Shown piece after piece: positions 9,253 through 17,925 of a DNA stretch of 64,000 nt. Location of the stretch: assembly GCF_900111685.1 (NCBI RefSeq), contig NZ_FOHX01000011.1, forward strand, positions 124,001 to 188,000. Direction: 5' to 3'. The position numbers and the translations under genes are program-made. This DNA is from Nonomuraea wenchangensis (GTDB lineage: Bacteria > Actinomycetota > Actinomycetes > Streptosporangiales > Streptosporangiaceae). The first letter of the stretch is position 1; each line of letters opens with the position of its first letter. The notes under the pieces are model-generated. The model was not told where the DNA came from, did not search any database, and saw only the letters and a list, made by a program, of their open reading frames with translations.

Positions 9253-9849
9253 ATGAGCGGCATGAACCTCCGTGCCGCCTTCATCGCCGCTCCCCTGCTC
9301 GTCCTCGCCTACGGCGTGATCCGCATCCTCGACGGGCTCGACGGCAGCCGGGGCCCCGGCCTCGCCTGGACGGCCGGGCATCTCGCCTTCGTCGCGGCCC
9401 TGCTGCTGTTCGTCCCGATCTACTGGCGGTTGCGGCGGATGGCGGGAGGCGGCGCGCTCGCCACCGCCACCGCGACCGCCGGCACCGTCGGCGCGGCCGC
9501 GCTGGTCGCGCAGTTCGGGATCGACCTCGTCGTCGGCTTCATGTCGGCCGACCACGCCGCCATGGGCGTGCTGTTCGACCAGGTGCGGTCCGTGCCCGGC
9601 GTGTCGCTCGCGGTCTACGACGTCCTGCCGTTCCTCTTCTACGTCGGCCAGCTCGCCCTGGTCACGCAGCTCGCCGTGCAGCGTCAGGTCAAGGCGTGGA
9701 CGCCCGTGCTGGTGCTGGCCGACCTCTCGCTGGCGTTCGTGGACAAGGACCTCATCCCGCTCGGCGCGCTCTTCCTGCTCGTGTCGTTCGTGCCGCTGGC
9801 CCGCGCCTCCGCCGCCGCTCCCGTCCGGCCCGCCGCCGCGTACGCATGA
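9253..9849 (+). CDS. Multi-pass membrane protein of unknown function
   Basis: 198 aa, very hydrophobic, with about six predicted membrane segments beginning LRAAFIAAPLLVLAYGVI. I do not recognise a named family. Its stop overlaps the start of the following histidine kinase as ATGA, so it is probably made together with that two-component pair and may act as its membrane sensor partner. Starts at 9253 and 9262 (both ATG) are equally plausible. It is divergent from the degenerate kinase. Confidence 0.75.
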   Translation: MSGMNLRAAFIAAPLLVLAYGVIRILDGLDGSRGPGLAWTAGHLAFVAALLLFVPIYWRLRRMAGGGALATATATAGTVGAAALVAQFGIDLVVGFMSADHAAMGVLFDQVRSVPGVSLAVYDVLPFLFYVGQLALVTQLAVQRQVKAWTPVLVLADLSLAFVDKDLIPLGALFLLVSFVPLARASAAAPVRPAAAYA

Positions 9850-11042
9850 CGCGGGCGGCAGGATGGGATGCCGTGTCCGACGTACGGCTCCTCGTCCCGC
9901 TCCGCCGGTGGGCGAACACGCTGCCCCCGATCTGGGTGGACGCCGGTCTGGCGGCGCTGATCTGGGTCGCGCAGCTCTGGCCGTTCATCAGCCGCGACAA
10001 CCCCGCGGGCGGCCCCTGGCACTGGTGGGGGTACGTCGTCGTCACGCTCTCCACGCTGCCGCTGATCTGGCGGCGGCGCGCCCCGGCCGTCGCCCTGATG
10101 GCCGCGCTCCTGGCGATCGCCTGCTACGACCTCGTGGACGACGTGGCCGCCCAGCCCGTCTGGTACGGCGCCCTGGTCGCCCTCTACACGGTGGCCGCGA
10201 CCTGCACCCGCTGGGTCAGGATCATCCTGTTCGCCCTCTCGTCCGGCGGCGGGCTGCTGCTCGTCGGCTCGTCCGACACCGCGATCCGCGGCGTGGTGCT
10301 GTTCGTCACCGCCTACGCCGTCGGCCGGGCGGCGGCCGCCTCCCGCGCCCACGCGGCGGCGCTGGAGGAACGCGCCGCCCAACTCGCCCGCGAGCGGCAG
10401 GTCGCCGCCGAGCGGGCCGCCGAACGCGAGCGGGCCAGGATCGCCCGCGACATGCACGACATCCTCGCCCACGCCGTCAGCCTCATGGTGGTGCAGGCCG
10501 AGGCCGGCCCCGTCGCGGTCGCCGCGGACCCGGCGCGGGCGGTGGCCGCCTTCGACGCCATCTCCGCCGCGGGCCGGGACGCGATGGGCCAGCTCCGCCG
10601 CCTGCTCCAGGTGCTGAAGGAGGAGGAGGGGCCGCGCGAGCCGCAGCCCACGATCGACGGTCTGCCCGCCCTCGCCGAGCAGGTCAGGGCGGCCGGGATC
10701 GAGGTCGTCCACACCGCGACCGGCGAGCCGCGGCGGCTGCCGCCGGACGCCGAGGTGGCGGCGTACCGGATCGTGCAGGAAGCTCTCACCAACATCGTCA
10801 AGCACGCCGGCGCGACCCGCGCCGGCCTCACCCTCACCTGGCGGGACGACGCACTGATGATCGACGTCACCGACGACGGCCGCGGCCGGGGACCGGCGCT
10901 CCCCTCCGGCGGCAACGGCCTGATCGGCATCCGCGAGCGCGCGGCGGCCTGCGGCGGCGACGCGGAGACCGGACCGCTCCCCGGCGGGGCCGGGTTCCGC
11001 GTCCGCGTCCACCTGCCGCTTCCGGGAAAGGCGGCGGCGTGA
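9846..11042 (+). CDS. Sensor histidine kinase, NarL/DesK type
   Basis: About 398 aa. Four to five membrane segments occupy residues 20-155, followed by a short coiled coil, the H-box ARIARDMHDILAHAVSLMV with His204, and a HATPase_c domain with EALTNIVKHAG and VTDDGRG. The start is the ATG at 9846 overlapping the previous stop, or the GTG at 9873, which has AGGATGGG upstream. Its stop overlaps the response-regulator start as GTGA, so the two are a cognate pair. Confidence 0.92.
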   Translation: MTRAAGWDAVSDVRLLVPLRRWANTLPPIWVDAGLAALIWVAQLWPFISRDNPAGGPWHWWGYVVVTLSTLPLIWRRRAPAVALMAALLAIACYDLVDDVAAQPVWYGALVALYTVAATCTRWVRIILFALSSGGGLLLVGSSDTAIRGVVLFVTAYAVGRAAAASRAHAAALEERAAQLARERQVAAERAAERERARIARDMHDILAHAVSLMVVQAEAGPVAVAADPARAVAAFDAISAAGRDAMGQLRRLLQVLKEEEGPREPQPTIDGLPALAEQVRAAGIEVVHTATGEPRRLPPDAEVAAYRIVQEALTNIVKHAGATRAGLTLTWRDDALMIDVTDDGRGRGPALPSGGNGLIGIRERAAACGGDAETGPLPGGAGFRVRVHLPLPGKAAA

Positions 11043-11707
11043 GCGTGCGGGTGGTCGTGGCCGACGACCAGGAGCTGGTACGGGCCGGGTTCGGCATGAT
11101 CCTCGACGCCCAGCCGGACATCGAGGTCGTCGCCGAGGCGGGCGACGGCGCGCAGGCGGTCGCGGCGGTGCGCGAACACCAGCCGGACGTGCTGCTGCTC
11201 GACATCCGGATGCCGGTCATGGACGGCATCGAGGCGGCCCGGCTGGTCTGCGCGGACGGCTCCTGCCGGGTGATCATGCTGACCACGTTCGACCTCGACG
11301 ACTACGTCTACGACGCGCTGCGCGCGGGCGCGAGCGGGTTCCTGCTGAAGGACGTGCGCCGCGACGACCTCGTCCACGCCGTACGGGTGGTCGCCGCCGG
11401 GCAGTCCCTGCTCGCCCCGGCGATCACCACGAAGCTGATCGCCGAGTTCACCAGCAGGGCCGCCCGCCCGGCCGGGCAGGTGTCGCCCGAGCGCCTGGCG
11501 GCGCTGACCACGCGCGAGCGGGAGACCCTGCGGCTGATCGCGCGCGGCCTGTCCAACGCGGAGATCGCGCAGGCCATGGTGGTCAGCGAGCACACGGTGA
11601 AGACGCACGTCAGCAACGTGCTCACCAAACTCGGCCTGCGCGACCGGGTGCAGGCGGTGATCGCCGCCTACGAGAGCGGCCTCACCGTCCCCGGCGACCC
11701 CGACTGA
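11039..11707 (+). CDS. Response regulator, NarL/FixJ family
   Basis: 222 aa. The receiver domain has acidic pocket VADDQ, phospho-acceptor Asp55 in LLLDIRMPVMDG, and the conserved Lys in FLLKDV. The C-terminal LuxR-type helix-turn-helix reads LTTRERETLRLIARGLSNAEIA then VVSEHTVKTHVSNVLTKLG. The GTG start overlaps the kinase stop. It is the only response regulator in this signalling cluster and could also serve the orphan kinase pair at 5840-9075. Confidence 0.94.
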   Translation: MSVRVVVADDQELVRAGFGMILDAQPDIEVVAEAGDGAQAVAAVREHQPDVLLLDIRMPVMDGIEAARLVCADGSCRVIMLTTFDLDDYVYDALRAGASGFLLKDVRRDDLVHAVRVVAAGQSLLAPAITTKLIAEFTSRAARPAGQVSPERLAALTTRERETLRLIARGLSNAEIAQAMVVSEHTVKTHVSNVLTKLGLRDRVQAVIAAYESGLTVPGDPD

Positions 11708-11719
11708 GGGGCTTCCGCG

Positions 11720-12052
11720 CTACTCGGCCTCGCTGCCGGCCTTCACGAAGCTGCCCAGGTTGGGCACGGTGTAGACCTTGTCGGCGCTTCTGAGACGTTC
11801 CATGGCCTTACGTATGGTGGGGCGGGCGACTCCGAACTCTTCCATGAGCTTGACTTCGGAGATCTTGAACTTCGGGCCCCACTCGCCCGAGTCGATGCGC
11901 GCGTTCAGAACCTCGAGGATCTGCTCCCAGCGGGAACGATCCTCGTCGAACTCCCAGCTGCGCGTGTGCTCGACATATCTGGCCACATCATGAGAGTAGG
12001 AGGGCGTTTCACGCCCCTTCACGGCGGATCGTGTAGCTTCACGGAGCTGCAT
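11720..12052 (-). CDS. Small GntR-family regulator (DNA-binding domain only)
   Basis: 110 aa. A GntR winged helix occupies residues 38-105 (WEQILEVLNARIDSGEW, then ISEVKLMEEFGVARPTIRKAMERL). There is no effector domain, unlike most GntR proteins of 230 aa or more. Such short forms recur in actinomycetes beside small proteins like the divergent gene at 12091. The two starts are only 38 bases apart, so one operator could control both. Confidence 0.85.
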   Translation of the reverse strand: MQLREATRSAVKGRETPSYSHDVARYVEHTRSWEFDEDRSRWEQILEVLNARIDSGEWGPKFKISEVKLMEEFGVARPTIRKAMERLRSADKVYTVPNLGSFVKAGSEAE

Positions 12053-12090
12053 GGAATAGACAGGTACTTACAGGCTTGCTAGCTTGAGGC

Positions 12091-12405
12091 ATGGCGTCAA
12101 CGAAGGACGGTGAGCCTGTGCCGACTGACTACGACTTCCACGGAACGCACCCCGTCTCGCCGCGGCCGGACGCGGTGCGGGTGAAGTGGATCGAGGTGCA
12201 GCCCAGCCTGAGTCCGGCGCGTGTCCGGCGCTACACCTGCGAATGCCGCCCGCTGATGTTCGAGGACTGCCGGGCCGGCGGGCAGGCATTCATCCGGCGG
12301 TACGACCGTTCCGTCGTACCGTGGGCCATCGCCGAGAGCCCGCGAGTCAAGATCCGCGAGGCCGAGATTCTGTGGCGGCAGCTCATGGCCGGCCAGGCGA
12401 GGTGA
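12091..12405 (+). CDS. Conserved small actinobacterial protein, unknown function
   Basis: 104 aa. I recognise the pattern (VRVKWIEVQPSLSPARVRRYTCEC, partially quoted as WIEVQPSLSPARVRRY) as a family common in Streptosporangiaceae-type genomes next to short GntR or helix-turn-helix genes, but no function is known to me. Three Cys sit in a CEC-x7-C arrangement near the middle, which could bind metal or form disulfides. It is divergent from the GntR gene across a 38-base gap. Confidence 0.7.
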   Translation: MASTKDGEPVPTDYDFHGTHPVSPRPDAVRVKWIEVQPSLSPARVRRYTCECRPLMFEDCRAGGQAFIRRYDRSVVPWAIAESPRVKIREAEILWRQLMAGQAR

Positions 12406-12475
12406 CGATCCACCTCTTCGCCAGGCCGCTCATAGTTGAATCGCCGCCAATTCCGGCTGCGTGACGCATCGGGAT

Positions 12476-12835
12476 TCAGTCGCGATCAATGTAAGTATCG
12501 AGCGTCACAAAGATATTCAGCCTCGCCATCACCCTTATCAAACTCTGGGTGAGGATTATTCCGTCTTGAGGCTCACGCGGGGTCCAGCTGAGATGGAGAC
12601 TTACTTCAGGCGGCGTCGCTCCATCAACCAGTAGGAGGTCTTGAGCGTTCACCAGAAAGGACTCGATCGCCTCTAGCTGGACGCTCAACGGACGATCCGA
12701 CTCCATCTCATAGTCGACGTGCCAGCCATCCTGGTCAAGAACCAGCTTCCCAGGAGCAGCCATGCGTTCAATATCCGCGCTGGGAGCACCTGAGGCCCGT
12801 ACTCGCACAGTTGATATAGCCCAGGGTTCGTTCAC
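12476..12835 (-). CDS. DUF4279-like hypothetical protein
   Basis: 119 aa. The C-terminal pattern (EVSLHLSWTPREPQDGIILT, then a helix, then VTLDTYID) resembles DUF4279 proteins, which have no known activity; the match is by eye. The N-terminal half is short for that family, so it may be a reduced member. Base composition is visibly less GC-rich than its neighbours, with many A/T third positions, suggesting acquisition from another source. No good ribosome-binding site is seen. Confidence 0.5.
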   Translation of the reverse strand: MNEPWAISTVRVRASGAPSADIERMAAPGKLVLDQDGWHVDYEMESDRPLSVQLEAIESFLVNAQDLLLVDGATPPEVSLHLSWTPREPQDGIILTQSLIRVMARLNIFVTLDTYIDRD

Positions 12836-13036
12836 TTCTCATCCAAATCCGATAGATGATCTGGAATGTTACCGATGGAGACCACTCCTTGACTGCCGTC
12901 GGACAACTTCTGGATGCGTGACGCCGCTCTCGTCGTACAGCGGTCAAAGCCCCGACCAACGATAACGCCGTACGAGTCGATTGGCTCGATCGCCAACCTT
13001 CTTGTGATTCCCCCCAGCGTGTTTGACCCCGAAGAA
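12836..13036. other. Lower-GC intergenic stretch, no gene recognised
   Basis: About 200 bases with lower GC than the surroundings. Short open frames exist but show no actinomycete codon bias or family resemblance. It continues the atypical composition of the 12476-12835 gene and may be a remnant of transferred DNA. Confidence 0.4.
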
Positions 13037-13069
13037 CGGCCGGGTCGCCGGGTGACGGCGACCCGGCCG
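13037..13069. terminator. Strong hairpin after FAD oxidoreductase gene
   Basis: Perfect inverted repeat: GGCCGGGTCGCCG (13038-13050), loop GGTGA, then CGGCGACCCGGCC (13056-13068), extendable by one pair. It lies 6 bases beyond the stop of the minus-strand oxidoreductase, as expected for an actinomycete terminator lacking a long U-tract. Confidence 0.75.
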
Positions 13070-13074
13070 GGGGC

Positions 13075-14418
13075 TCAGCCGAGCACCGGGAAGTTGGAGC
13101 GGAACACCCCGTGCGGGTCGCGGGCGCGCTTGATCTCGCGCAGCCGCTCCAGCGTGGCGGCCGGGAACGCCGCCGCGGCCGACTCGCCGTCGCCGAGGAA
13201 CGTGAACGGCTTGAACCCGGTGGTGTGCGAAGCCAGCGCCCCGGCGATCGCGCCCATCCTGGCCGTCCCCGCCGCCACCAGCTCGGGCACCGGCGCGGGG
13301 GCGATCATGCTCAGCAGGTACGGCTCCGCCAGGTGCCCGCAGGCGCCACCGTCCGCCCGGGGCCGGGCCAGCGCGCCGCCGAGGTGGCGGACCTGGACCG
13401 TGGCCAGCGGCGCGATGCCCTCGCCCGTGGCCGCCAGCAGGGCCGCCACGGCGTCGTCGCCGAGGTCGGTCAGCAGCTCGCCGCGCGACAGGACGGGCAT
13501 GGGCTCGGTCGGCTCGGCGCAGATGGAGCCCAGCTCGGCGACCGGCAGCTCGCCGCGCGTGTCCAGCAGCACGCCGGGCACCGACTCCAGCGGACGCAGC
13601 AGCTCGCGGCCGGTGGCGGCGTCGCCGAGGAAGGCGAGGTCCACCATGACGGCGGCGAGGCCGCGCAGCGGCTCCGGCACCTCGGGGAAGGGCGGGAACT
13701 CCGCGAGGGTGAACCACAGGCTCAGCTCCTCGGGCGCGTCCGCGGTGATCTTCCGGAAGGCGGCCATGACCTCGGCGGCGCGGGCGGCGGGCCACAGCAG
13801 GCGGCCACCGTACAGGCGGGACGCGGGGAACAGCTCCAGCTCCAGCGCGGTCACCACGGCGAAGTCGCCGCCGCCGCCGCGCAGCGCCCAGAACAGGTCG
13901 GGGTCGGAGTCGGCGGTGACGCGGGACGTGGCGCCCTCGGCGTCCACGATCTCCAGCGCGCGTACGGCGCCCGCGGCCAGGCCGCGGGCGCGGCCGTACC
14001 AGCTGAGACCGCCGCCCAGGGTGTAGCCGGTCACGCTGACGACGGGGGAGCTGCCCGCGGGCCCGGTGAGGTCGTGCTTGGCGGCGGCGGCCAGCAGCTC
14101 GCCCCACGAGGCCCCCGCCTCCACCCGCGCCACGCGCTCGTCGGGGCGGATCTCGACGGCCCGCATCCGGGACGTGCGGATCAGGATCTCGCCGTCGAGG
14201 CCGCTGGTGGCGCCGTGGCCGTTCGGCTGCGTGGTGACCCGGAGCCCGGACGCGGCGGCCTGGCGTACGACGGCGGCCACGTCGGCGGCGCCCTCGGCCT
14301 CCACCACGGCGGAGACCCGCTGCGGCACCGCGCGGTTCCACGGCAGCGCCGCCTGCTCGAAGCCGTCGTCGCCGGCGGACAGCGTCAGCCCGCGGAGTGC
14401 CCTGTCGTCGATGGTCAT
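13075..14418 (-). CDS. FAD-linked oxidase (berberine-bridge-like)
   Basis: 447 aa. The PCMH/FAD_binding_4 domain shows QPNGHGATSGLDG with a candidate flavin-linking His, GASWGELLAAAAKHDL, and SVTGYTLGGGLSWYGRARGL. The C-terminal berberine-bridge motif is RDPHGVFRSNFPV. The second Cys attachment site of bicovalent members is absent (SWYGRARG). The start ATG at 14418 has AGGGGGAT just upstream. Members oxidise sugars, alkaloids or polyketides; the substrate here is unknown. It is divergent from the enolase paralogue. Confidence 0.85.
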   Translation of the reverse strand: MTIDDRALRGLTLSAGDDGFEQAALPWNRAVPQRVSAVVEAEGAADVAAVVRQAAASGLRVTTQPNGHGATSGLDGEILIRTSRMRAVEIRPDERVARVEAGASWGELLAAAAKHDLTGPAGSSPVVSVTGYTLGGGLSWYGRARGLAAGAVRALEIVDAEGATSRVTADSDPDLFWALRGGGGDFAVVTALELELFPASRLYGGRLLWPAARAAEVMAAFRKITADAPEELSLWFTLAEFPPFPEVPEPLRGLAAVMVDLAFLGDAATGRELLRPLESVPGVLLDTRGELPVAELGSICAEPTEPMPVLSRGELLTDLGDDAVAALLAATGEGIAPLATVQVRHLGGALARPRADGGACGHLAEPYLLSMIAPAPVPELVAAGTARMGAIAGALASHTTGFKPFTFLGDGESAAAAFPAATLERLREIKRARDPHGVFRSNFPVLG

Positions 14419-14597
14419 GTGATCCCCCTGTGGTGTCGATGTCGTCGATCGCCAAGGGTGGACCACAGCGCTAAACGATGGGTTGGATGTGACTTGTGCC
14501 GGACTTGTCCAAGAGAGTCAGGTTGATCTGCCCTATGTACGTGCCGACGACCATGACACCGTCGAAGGGACGGTGACGCACCGAACCTGGAGGAGCC

Positions 14598-15872
14598 GTG
14601 TGCGCGTTCCACATCATCGACCTGGGCGCCATGCAGATCCTGGACTCCCGCGGTCGCCCCACCCTGTCGGTCACCCTCACCCTGGCCGGCGGCGCGACCG
14701 GGTGGGCCGGCGTACCCTCCGGCGCCTCCACCGGCGCCCGCGAGGCCGTCGAGCTGCGTGACGGCGACAACGGCAGGTACGCCGGCGCCGGCGTCACGCG
14801 GGCCGCGGCACGCATCACCGGCACGATCTTCCACCTGTTGAAGGGCCGGCCGTGGTACTCGCTCGCCGACGTCGACCAGGCCCTCATCGAGCTGGACGGC
14901 ACGCCGGACAAGAGCCGGCTCGGCGGCAACGCCACCGTGGGCGTGTCGATGGCCGTCGCGCGGGCCGTCGCGGCGGCGCACGGTCAGCAGTTGTGGGAGT
15001 TCCTGTCGCCGTCCACGGTGCGGCCCAGGATGCCGGTGCCGCACTTCAACATGGTGAGCGGCGGCATGCTCGCCTCCAACCAGCTCGACTTCCAGGAGTT
15101 CATGATCGCCCCGATCGGCGCGCCGTCGATGGCGGAGGCCGTACGGGCCGGGGCCGAGATCTACGCCGTGCTGCGCGCGAACCTGGCCGCCGCCGGCCGG
15201 CCCACCGGGCAGGGCGACGACGGCGGCTTCGCGCCCGACTTCACCCGCCCCCGCGAGGTGCTGTCGGCGCTGATGGAGGCCATCGACGACGCCGGCTACA
15301 CCGCCGCCCGCGACCAGGTCGCCATAGCGCTGGACCCGGCCGCCACCCGGTTCCGCCGCCCCGACGGCGCCTACGAGGTGGCCGGCGAGCGGCTGTCCGG
15401 CCCCGAGCTGGTCGAGCTGTACGCGGACCTCGCCGCCGACTTCCCCATCTGGAGCATCGAGGACGGCATGGCCGAGGACGACGCCGACGGCTGGCGGCTG
15501 CTCACCGAACGGCTCGGCGAGCGGCTCCAGCTCGTCGGCGACGACGTCTTCTGCACCAACCCCGCCGTCATCGAGCAGGGCATCGCCGGCAACATCGCCA
15601 ACGCGGCGCTCATCAAGGTCGACCAGGCCGGCACCGTCACCGAGACGCTCCAGGCCATGGACCTGTGCCGCAAGCACGGCTACGCGCGCATGGTCTCCCA
15701 CCGCTCCGGCGAGACCGTGGACGACTTCGCCGCCGAGCTGGCCGTGGCCACCGGCTGCGGGCAGTTCAAGGGGGGCGCGCCGGCGCGCGGCGAGCGCGTC
15801 ATCAAGTACAACCGGCTGATGCACATCGCCGCGCAGCGGCCCGACCTGCCGTACGGGCTGGCCGAGCGGTGA
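14598..15872 (+). CDS. Enolase paralogue with altered active site
   Basis: 424 aa, full enolase length. It starts with the GTG at 14598 after GGAGGAG. Metal ligands Asp246, Glu288 and Asp315, Lys340 (ALIKVDQAGT), HRSGET His368 and Lys391 are in place. But the mobile-loop His of NGGxHAD is Leu158 (SGGMLAS), and the catalytic Glu of GDEGG is Asp208 (GDDGG). The gene stands alone, without the divIC-type genes that flank housekeeping enolase in actinobacteria. It is more likely a specialised paralogue than the glycolytic enzyme; enolase relatives acting on phosphonate substrates are known from phosphinothricin biosynthesis, but no phosphonate gene is present. Confidence 0.85.
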   Translation: MCAFHIIDLGAMQILDSRGRPTLSVTLTLAGGATGWAGVPSGASTGAREAVELRDGDNGRYAGAGVTRAAARITGTIFHLLKGRPWYSLADVDQALIELDGTPDKSRLGGNATVGVSMAVARAVAAAHGQQLWEFLSPSTVRPRMPVPHFNMVSGGMLASNQLDFQEFMIAPIGAPSMAEAVRAGAEIYAVLRANLAAAGRPTGQGDDGGFAPDFTRPREVLSALMEAIDDAGYTAARDQVAIALDPAATRFRRPDGAYEVAGERLSGPELVELYADLAADFPIWSIEDGMAEDDADGWRLLTERLGERLQLVGDDVFCTNPAVIEQGIAGNIANAALIKVDQAGTVTETLQAMDLCRKHGYARMVSHRSGETVDDFAAELAVATGCGQFKGGAPARGERVIKYNRLMHIAAQRPDLPYGLAER

Positions 15873-15914
15873 GTCGCCCTCCCCCGGCCGGCCCGTCGCG
15901 GCGCCATCCCCTGG

Positions 15915-16379
15915 TCAGCCCGCCGAGGCGGCCTCCTCCAACGCCCGGATGTCGATCTTGCGCATGCCGAGCATCGCCTTCATGGCCCGCTCGGCCCGGC
16001 CGGGGTCGGGGTCGGAGATCAGCTCAGGCAGCCGGCTCGGCACGATCTGCCAGGACAGACCCCACCGGTCCTTCAGCCAGCCGCACTGCGACTCCTCGCC
16101 GCCATCCGCGGTGAGCCTTTCCCACAGCTCGTCCACCTCCTCCTGCGTCTCGCAGTTCACGTACAGCGAGACCGCCTCGTTGAAGGTGAAGTGGGGGCCG
16201 CCGTTCAGCGCGAGCAGGCGCTGGCCGGCCAGCTCGAACTCGACCATCATCGCCGCGCCGGCCTCGCCGTCGCGCTGGACGCGGACGATCCGCGAGTCGG
16301 CGAACAACGAGGTGTAGAAGGTCGCTGCCTCCTCGGCCTGGTTGTCGAACCACAGGAACGTCGTGATCTTCTGTGTCAT
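15915..16379 (-). CDS. VOC/PhnB-like protein (3-demethylubiquinone methyltransferase-like fold)
   Basis: 154 aa, single PhnB-type vicinal-oxygen-chelate domain: ITTFLWFDNQAEEAATFYTSLF at the start, ALNGGPHFTFNEAVSLYVNC in the middle and CGWLKDRWGLSWQIVP near the end. The family is often mis-annotated as a methyltransferase; no SAM motif is present. The fold binds small ligands or metals, and the function is unknown. Tail to tail with the enolase gene. Confidence 0.85.
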   Translation of the reverse strand: MTQKITTFLWFDNQAEEAATFYTSLFADSRIVRVQRDGEAGAAMMVEFELAGQRLLALNGGPHFTFNEAVSLYVNCETQEEVDELWERLTADGGEESQCGWLKDRWGLSWQIVPSRLPELISDPDPGRAERAMKAMLGMRKIDIRALEEAASAG

Positions 16380-16486
16380 CGCCGAGACCCTTTCACTAGC
16401 CTGTATGGCGTTTCGTCAGCAACGCGTCGAACGGGCTCCGGCCGGATCGACACGGCGGCCGGATTTTTTTCGCGGGGAGTTCGTAC

Positions 16487-17305
16487 ATGAACAGAAAAGC
16501 ATTGGTGCTGGGCGGCGGCGGGGTCGCCGGGATCGCGTGGCTGACCGGCGTGCTGGCCGCGCTGGCCGACGCGGGCGTCGACGTGACCGCCGCCGACCGG
16601 ATCGTCGGCACCTCGGCGGGCGCCACGGTCGCCGCCCAGGTCACCTCCGGCCTGCCGCTCGCCGACCTGCTGGCCCGGCAGGCCGACCCCGCCCTGCAGA
16701 CGCCGGAGCTGGCGAGCGGGGTCGACATGGCGGAGCTGTGGACCCGGTTGCAGGCCGCGTACGGGAGCTCGTCCGACCCGGCCGAGCAGCGGCGCAAGGT
16801 CGGCGAGCTGGCGCTGTCGGCGTCTACGGTGCCCGAGGCCGAACGGCGGGCGGTCATCGAGGCCCGGCTGCCGGTGCACACCTGGCCGGACCGCGACCTG
16901 GTGATCACGGCGGTCGACGCGCACACCGGCGAGCCGCGCCTGTTCACGCCCCGGTCGGGGGTGGAGCTGGTCGACGCGGTGGCGGCCAGTTGCGCGGTGC
17001 CCGGCGCGTGGCCGTGCGTACGGATCGGCGGGGCGGCGTACACGGACGGCGGGGTGCGCTCGTCCACCAACGCCGACCTCGCGGCGGGCTTCGACCCGGT
17101 GCTGGTGCTCGCGCCGATGGCCGAGCTCGGCGAGCCGTCGTGGAGCGGGCTCGGCGGCGCGGTCGAGGTGATCGAGCCCGACGAGGCGTCACTGACCGCG
17201 TTCGGCACCGACCCCCTCTCCCCCGCCTCCCGCACACCGAGCGCCGAGGCCGGCTACGCCCAGGGCAAGGCCGCGGCCCCCGCCCTGGCGGCCTTCTGGG
17301 GCTGA
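16487..17305 (+). CDS. Patatin-like phospholipase
   Basis: 272 aa. The patatin signature is intact: oxyanion loop ALVLGGGGVAGIAWLTG, nucleophile elbow GTSAG (Ser near residue 45), and the Asp of YTDGGV. These Ser-Asp dyad enzymes hydrolyse acyl esters of lipids. No signal peptide or membrane segment is visible, so it is probably cytoplasmic. GGGGAG precedes the ATG. Confidence 0.9.
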   Translation: MNRKALVLGGGGVAGIAWLTGVLAALADAGVDVTAADRIVGTSAGATVAAQVTSGLPLADLLARQADPALQTPELASGVDMAELWTRLQAAYGSSSDPAEQRRKVGELALSASTVPEAERRAVIEARLPVHTWPDRDLVITAVDAHTGEPRLFTPRSGVELVDAVAASCAVPGAWPCVRIGGAAYTDGGVRSSTNADLAAGFDPVLVLAPMAELGEPSWSGLGGAVEVIEPDEASLTAFGTDPLSPASRTPSAEAGYAQGKAAAPALAAFWG

Positions 17306-17343
17306 GCCGGGTGTCCGCGAGCGGCGCCCGCCGAATCCCAGCG

Positions 17344-17375
17344 AGGCCGTCCCGGATCATGGGCCGGGACGGCCT
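17344..17375. terminator. Bidirectional hairpin between convergent genes
   Basis: Perfect 12-bp stem AGGCCGTCCCGG / CCGGGACGGCCT with an 8-base loop, placed between the convergent patatin and secreted-protein genes. It probably terminates both. Confidence 0.75.
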
Positions 17376-17396
17376 TCGTCGTTCGGGTCGGACAGG

Positions 17397-17789
17397 TCAC
17401 CGCGCGAAGGCGCACTGGGCGGTGACGGTCGCACTGGTCACCTCGGAGAGGGCCGGGTTCCTGAACACGACCCGCCACTGGGAGCCTCCGCCTATGGCCT
17501 GGTTGACGGTCACCACGGGTTCGTCTCCCCGGCCCCGCGACGCCCAGCTGAAGCCTCCGCCGAGGACCTTCTTCCCGGCAGGGCAGATCGCGTCGCCGCC
17601 GGCGAAGGCGTTGGGGCGCAGGGCGACCGTCGTCTCGACGATCTCGTAGCCGGCGATCGGCTTGTCGTACCTGGGGCCGTGGGAGCGCTGCGGGCCGTCG
17701 GAAGCGAACAACGGCGTCTGGAACGAGGCGGCCAGAACGGCTCCTGCCAGCGCCGTGGCCATGGCGAATACGTGCTTCGGTGAGATCAT
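17397..17789 (-). CDS. Small secreted protein, unknown function
   Basis: 130 aa from the ATG at 17789, preceded by AAGGAGAAGG. Residues 1-25 form a Sec signal peptide (MISPKHVFAMATALAGAVLA...). The mature part contains CPAGKKVLGGGFSWASRG and ends with a Cys near the C-terminus, allowing one disulfide. This motif occurs in many small actinobacterial exported proteins of unknown role. Confidence 0.75.
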   Translation of the reverse strand: MISPKHVFAMATALAGAVLAASFQTPLFASDGPQRSHGPRYDKPIAGYEIVETTVALRPNAFAGGDAICPAGKKVLGGGFSWASRGRGDEPVVTVNQAIGGGSQWRVVFRNPALSEVTSATVTAQCAFAR

Positions 17790-17925
17790 CGGGCCTTCTC
17801 CTTCTCTGTGAATGCCGTGGTCAGGGCATTCGGCAGATACCCCTGTGGCAGCTGGGGAGCGTCGGCTTCCCTCCATGGCCTGGCAAACAGTCGGCGAGCC
17901 GTCCAGGTCGCCGTACGGTGAAGGG

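Noticed and set aside
12914..14026. Plus-strand frame of 370 codons
   Set aside because: Ser/Ala/Arg-rich antisense of the FAD oxidase, without motifs.
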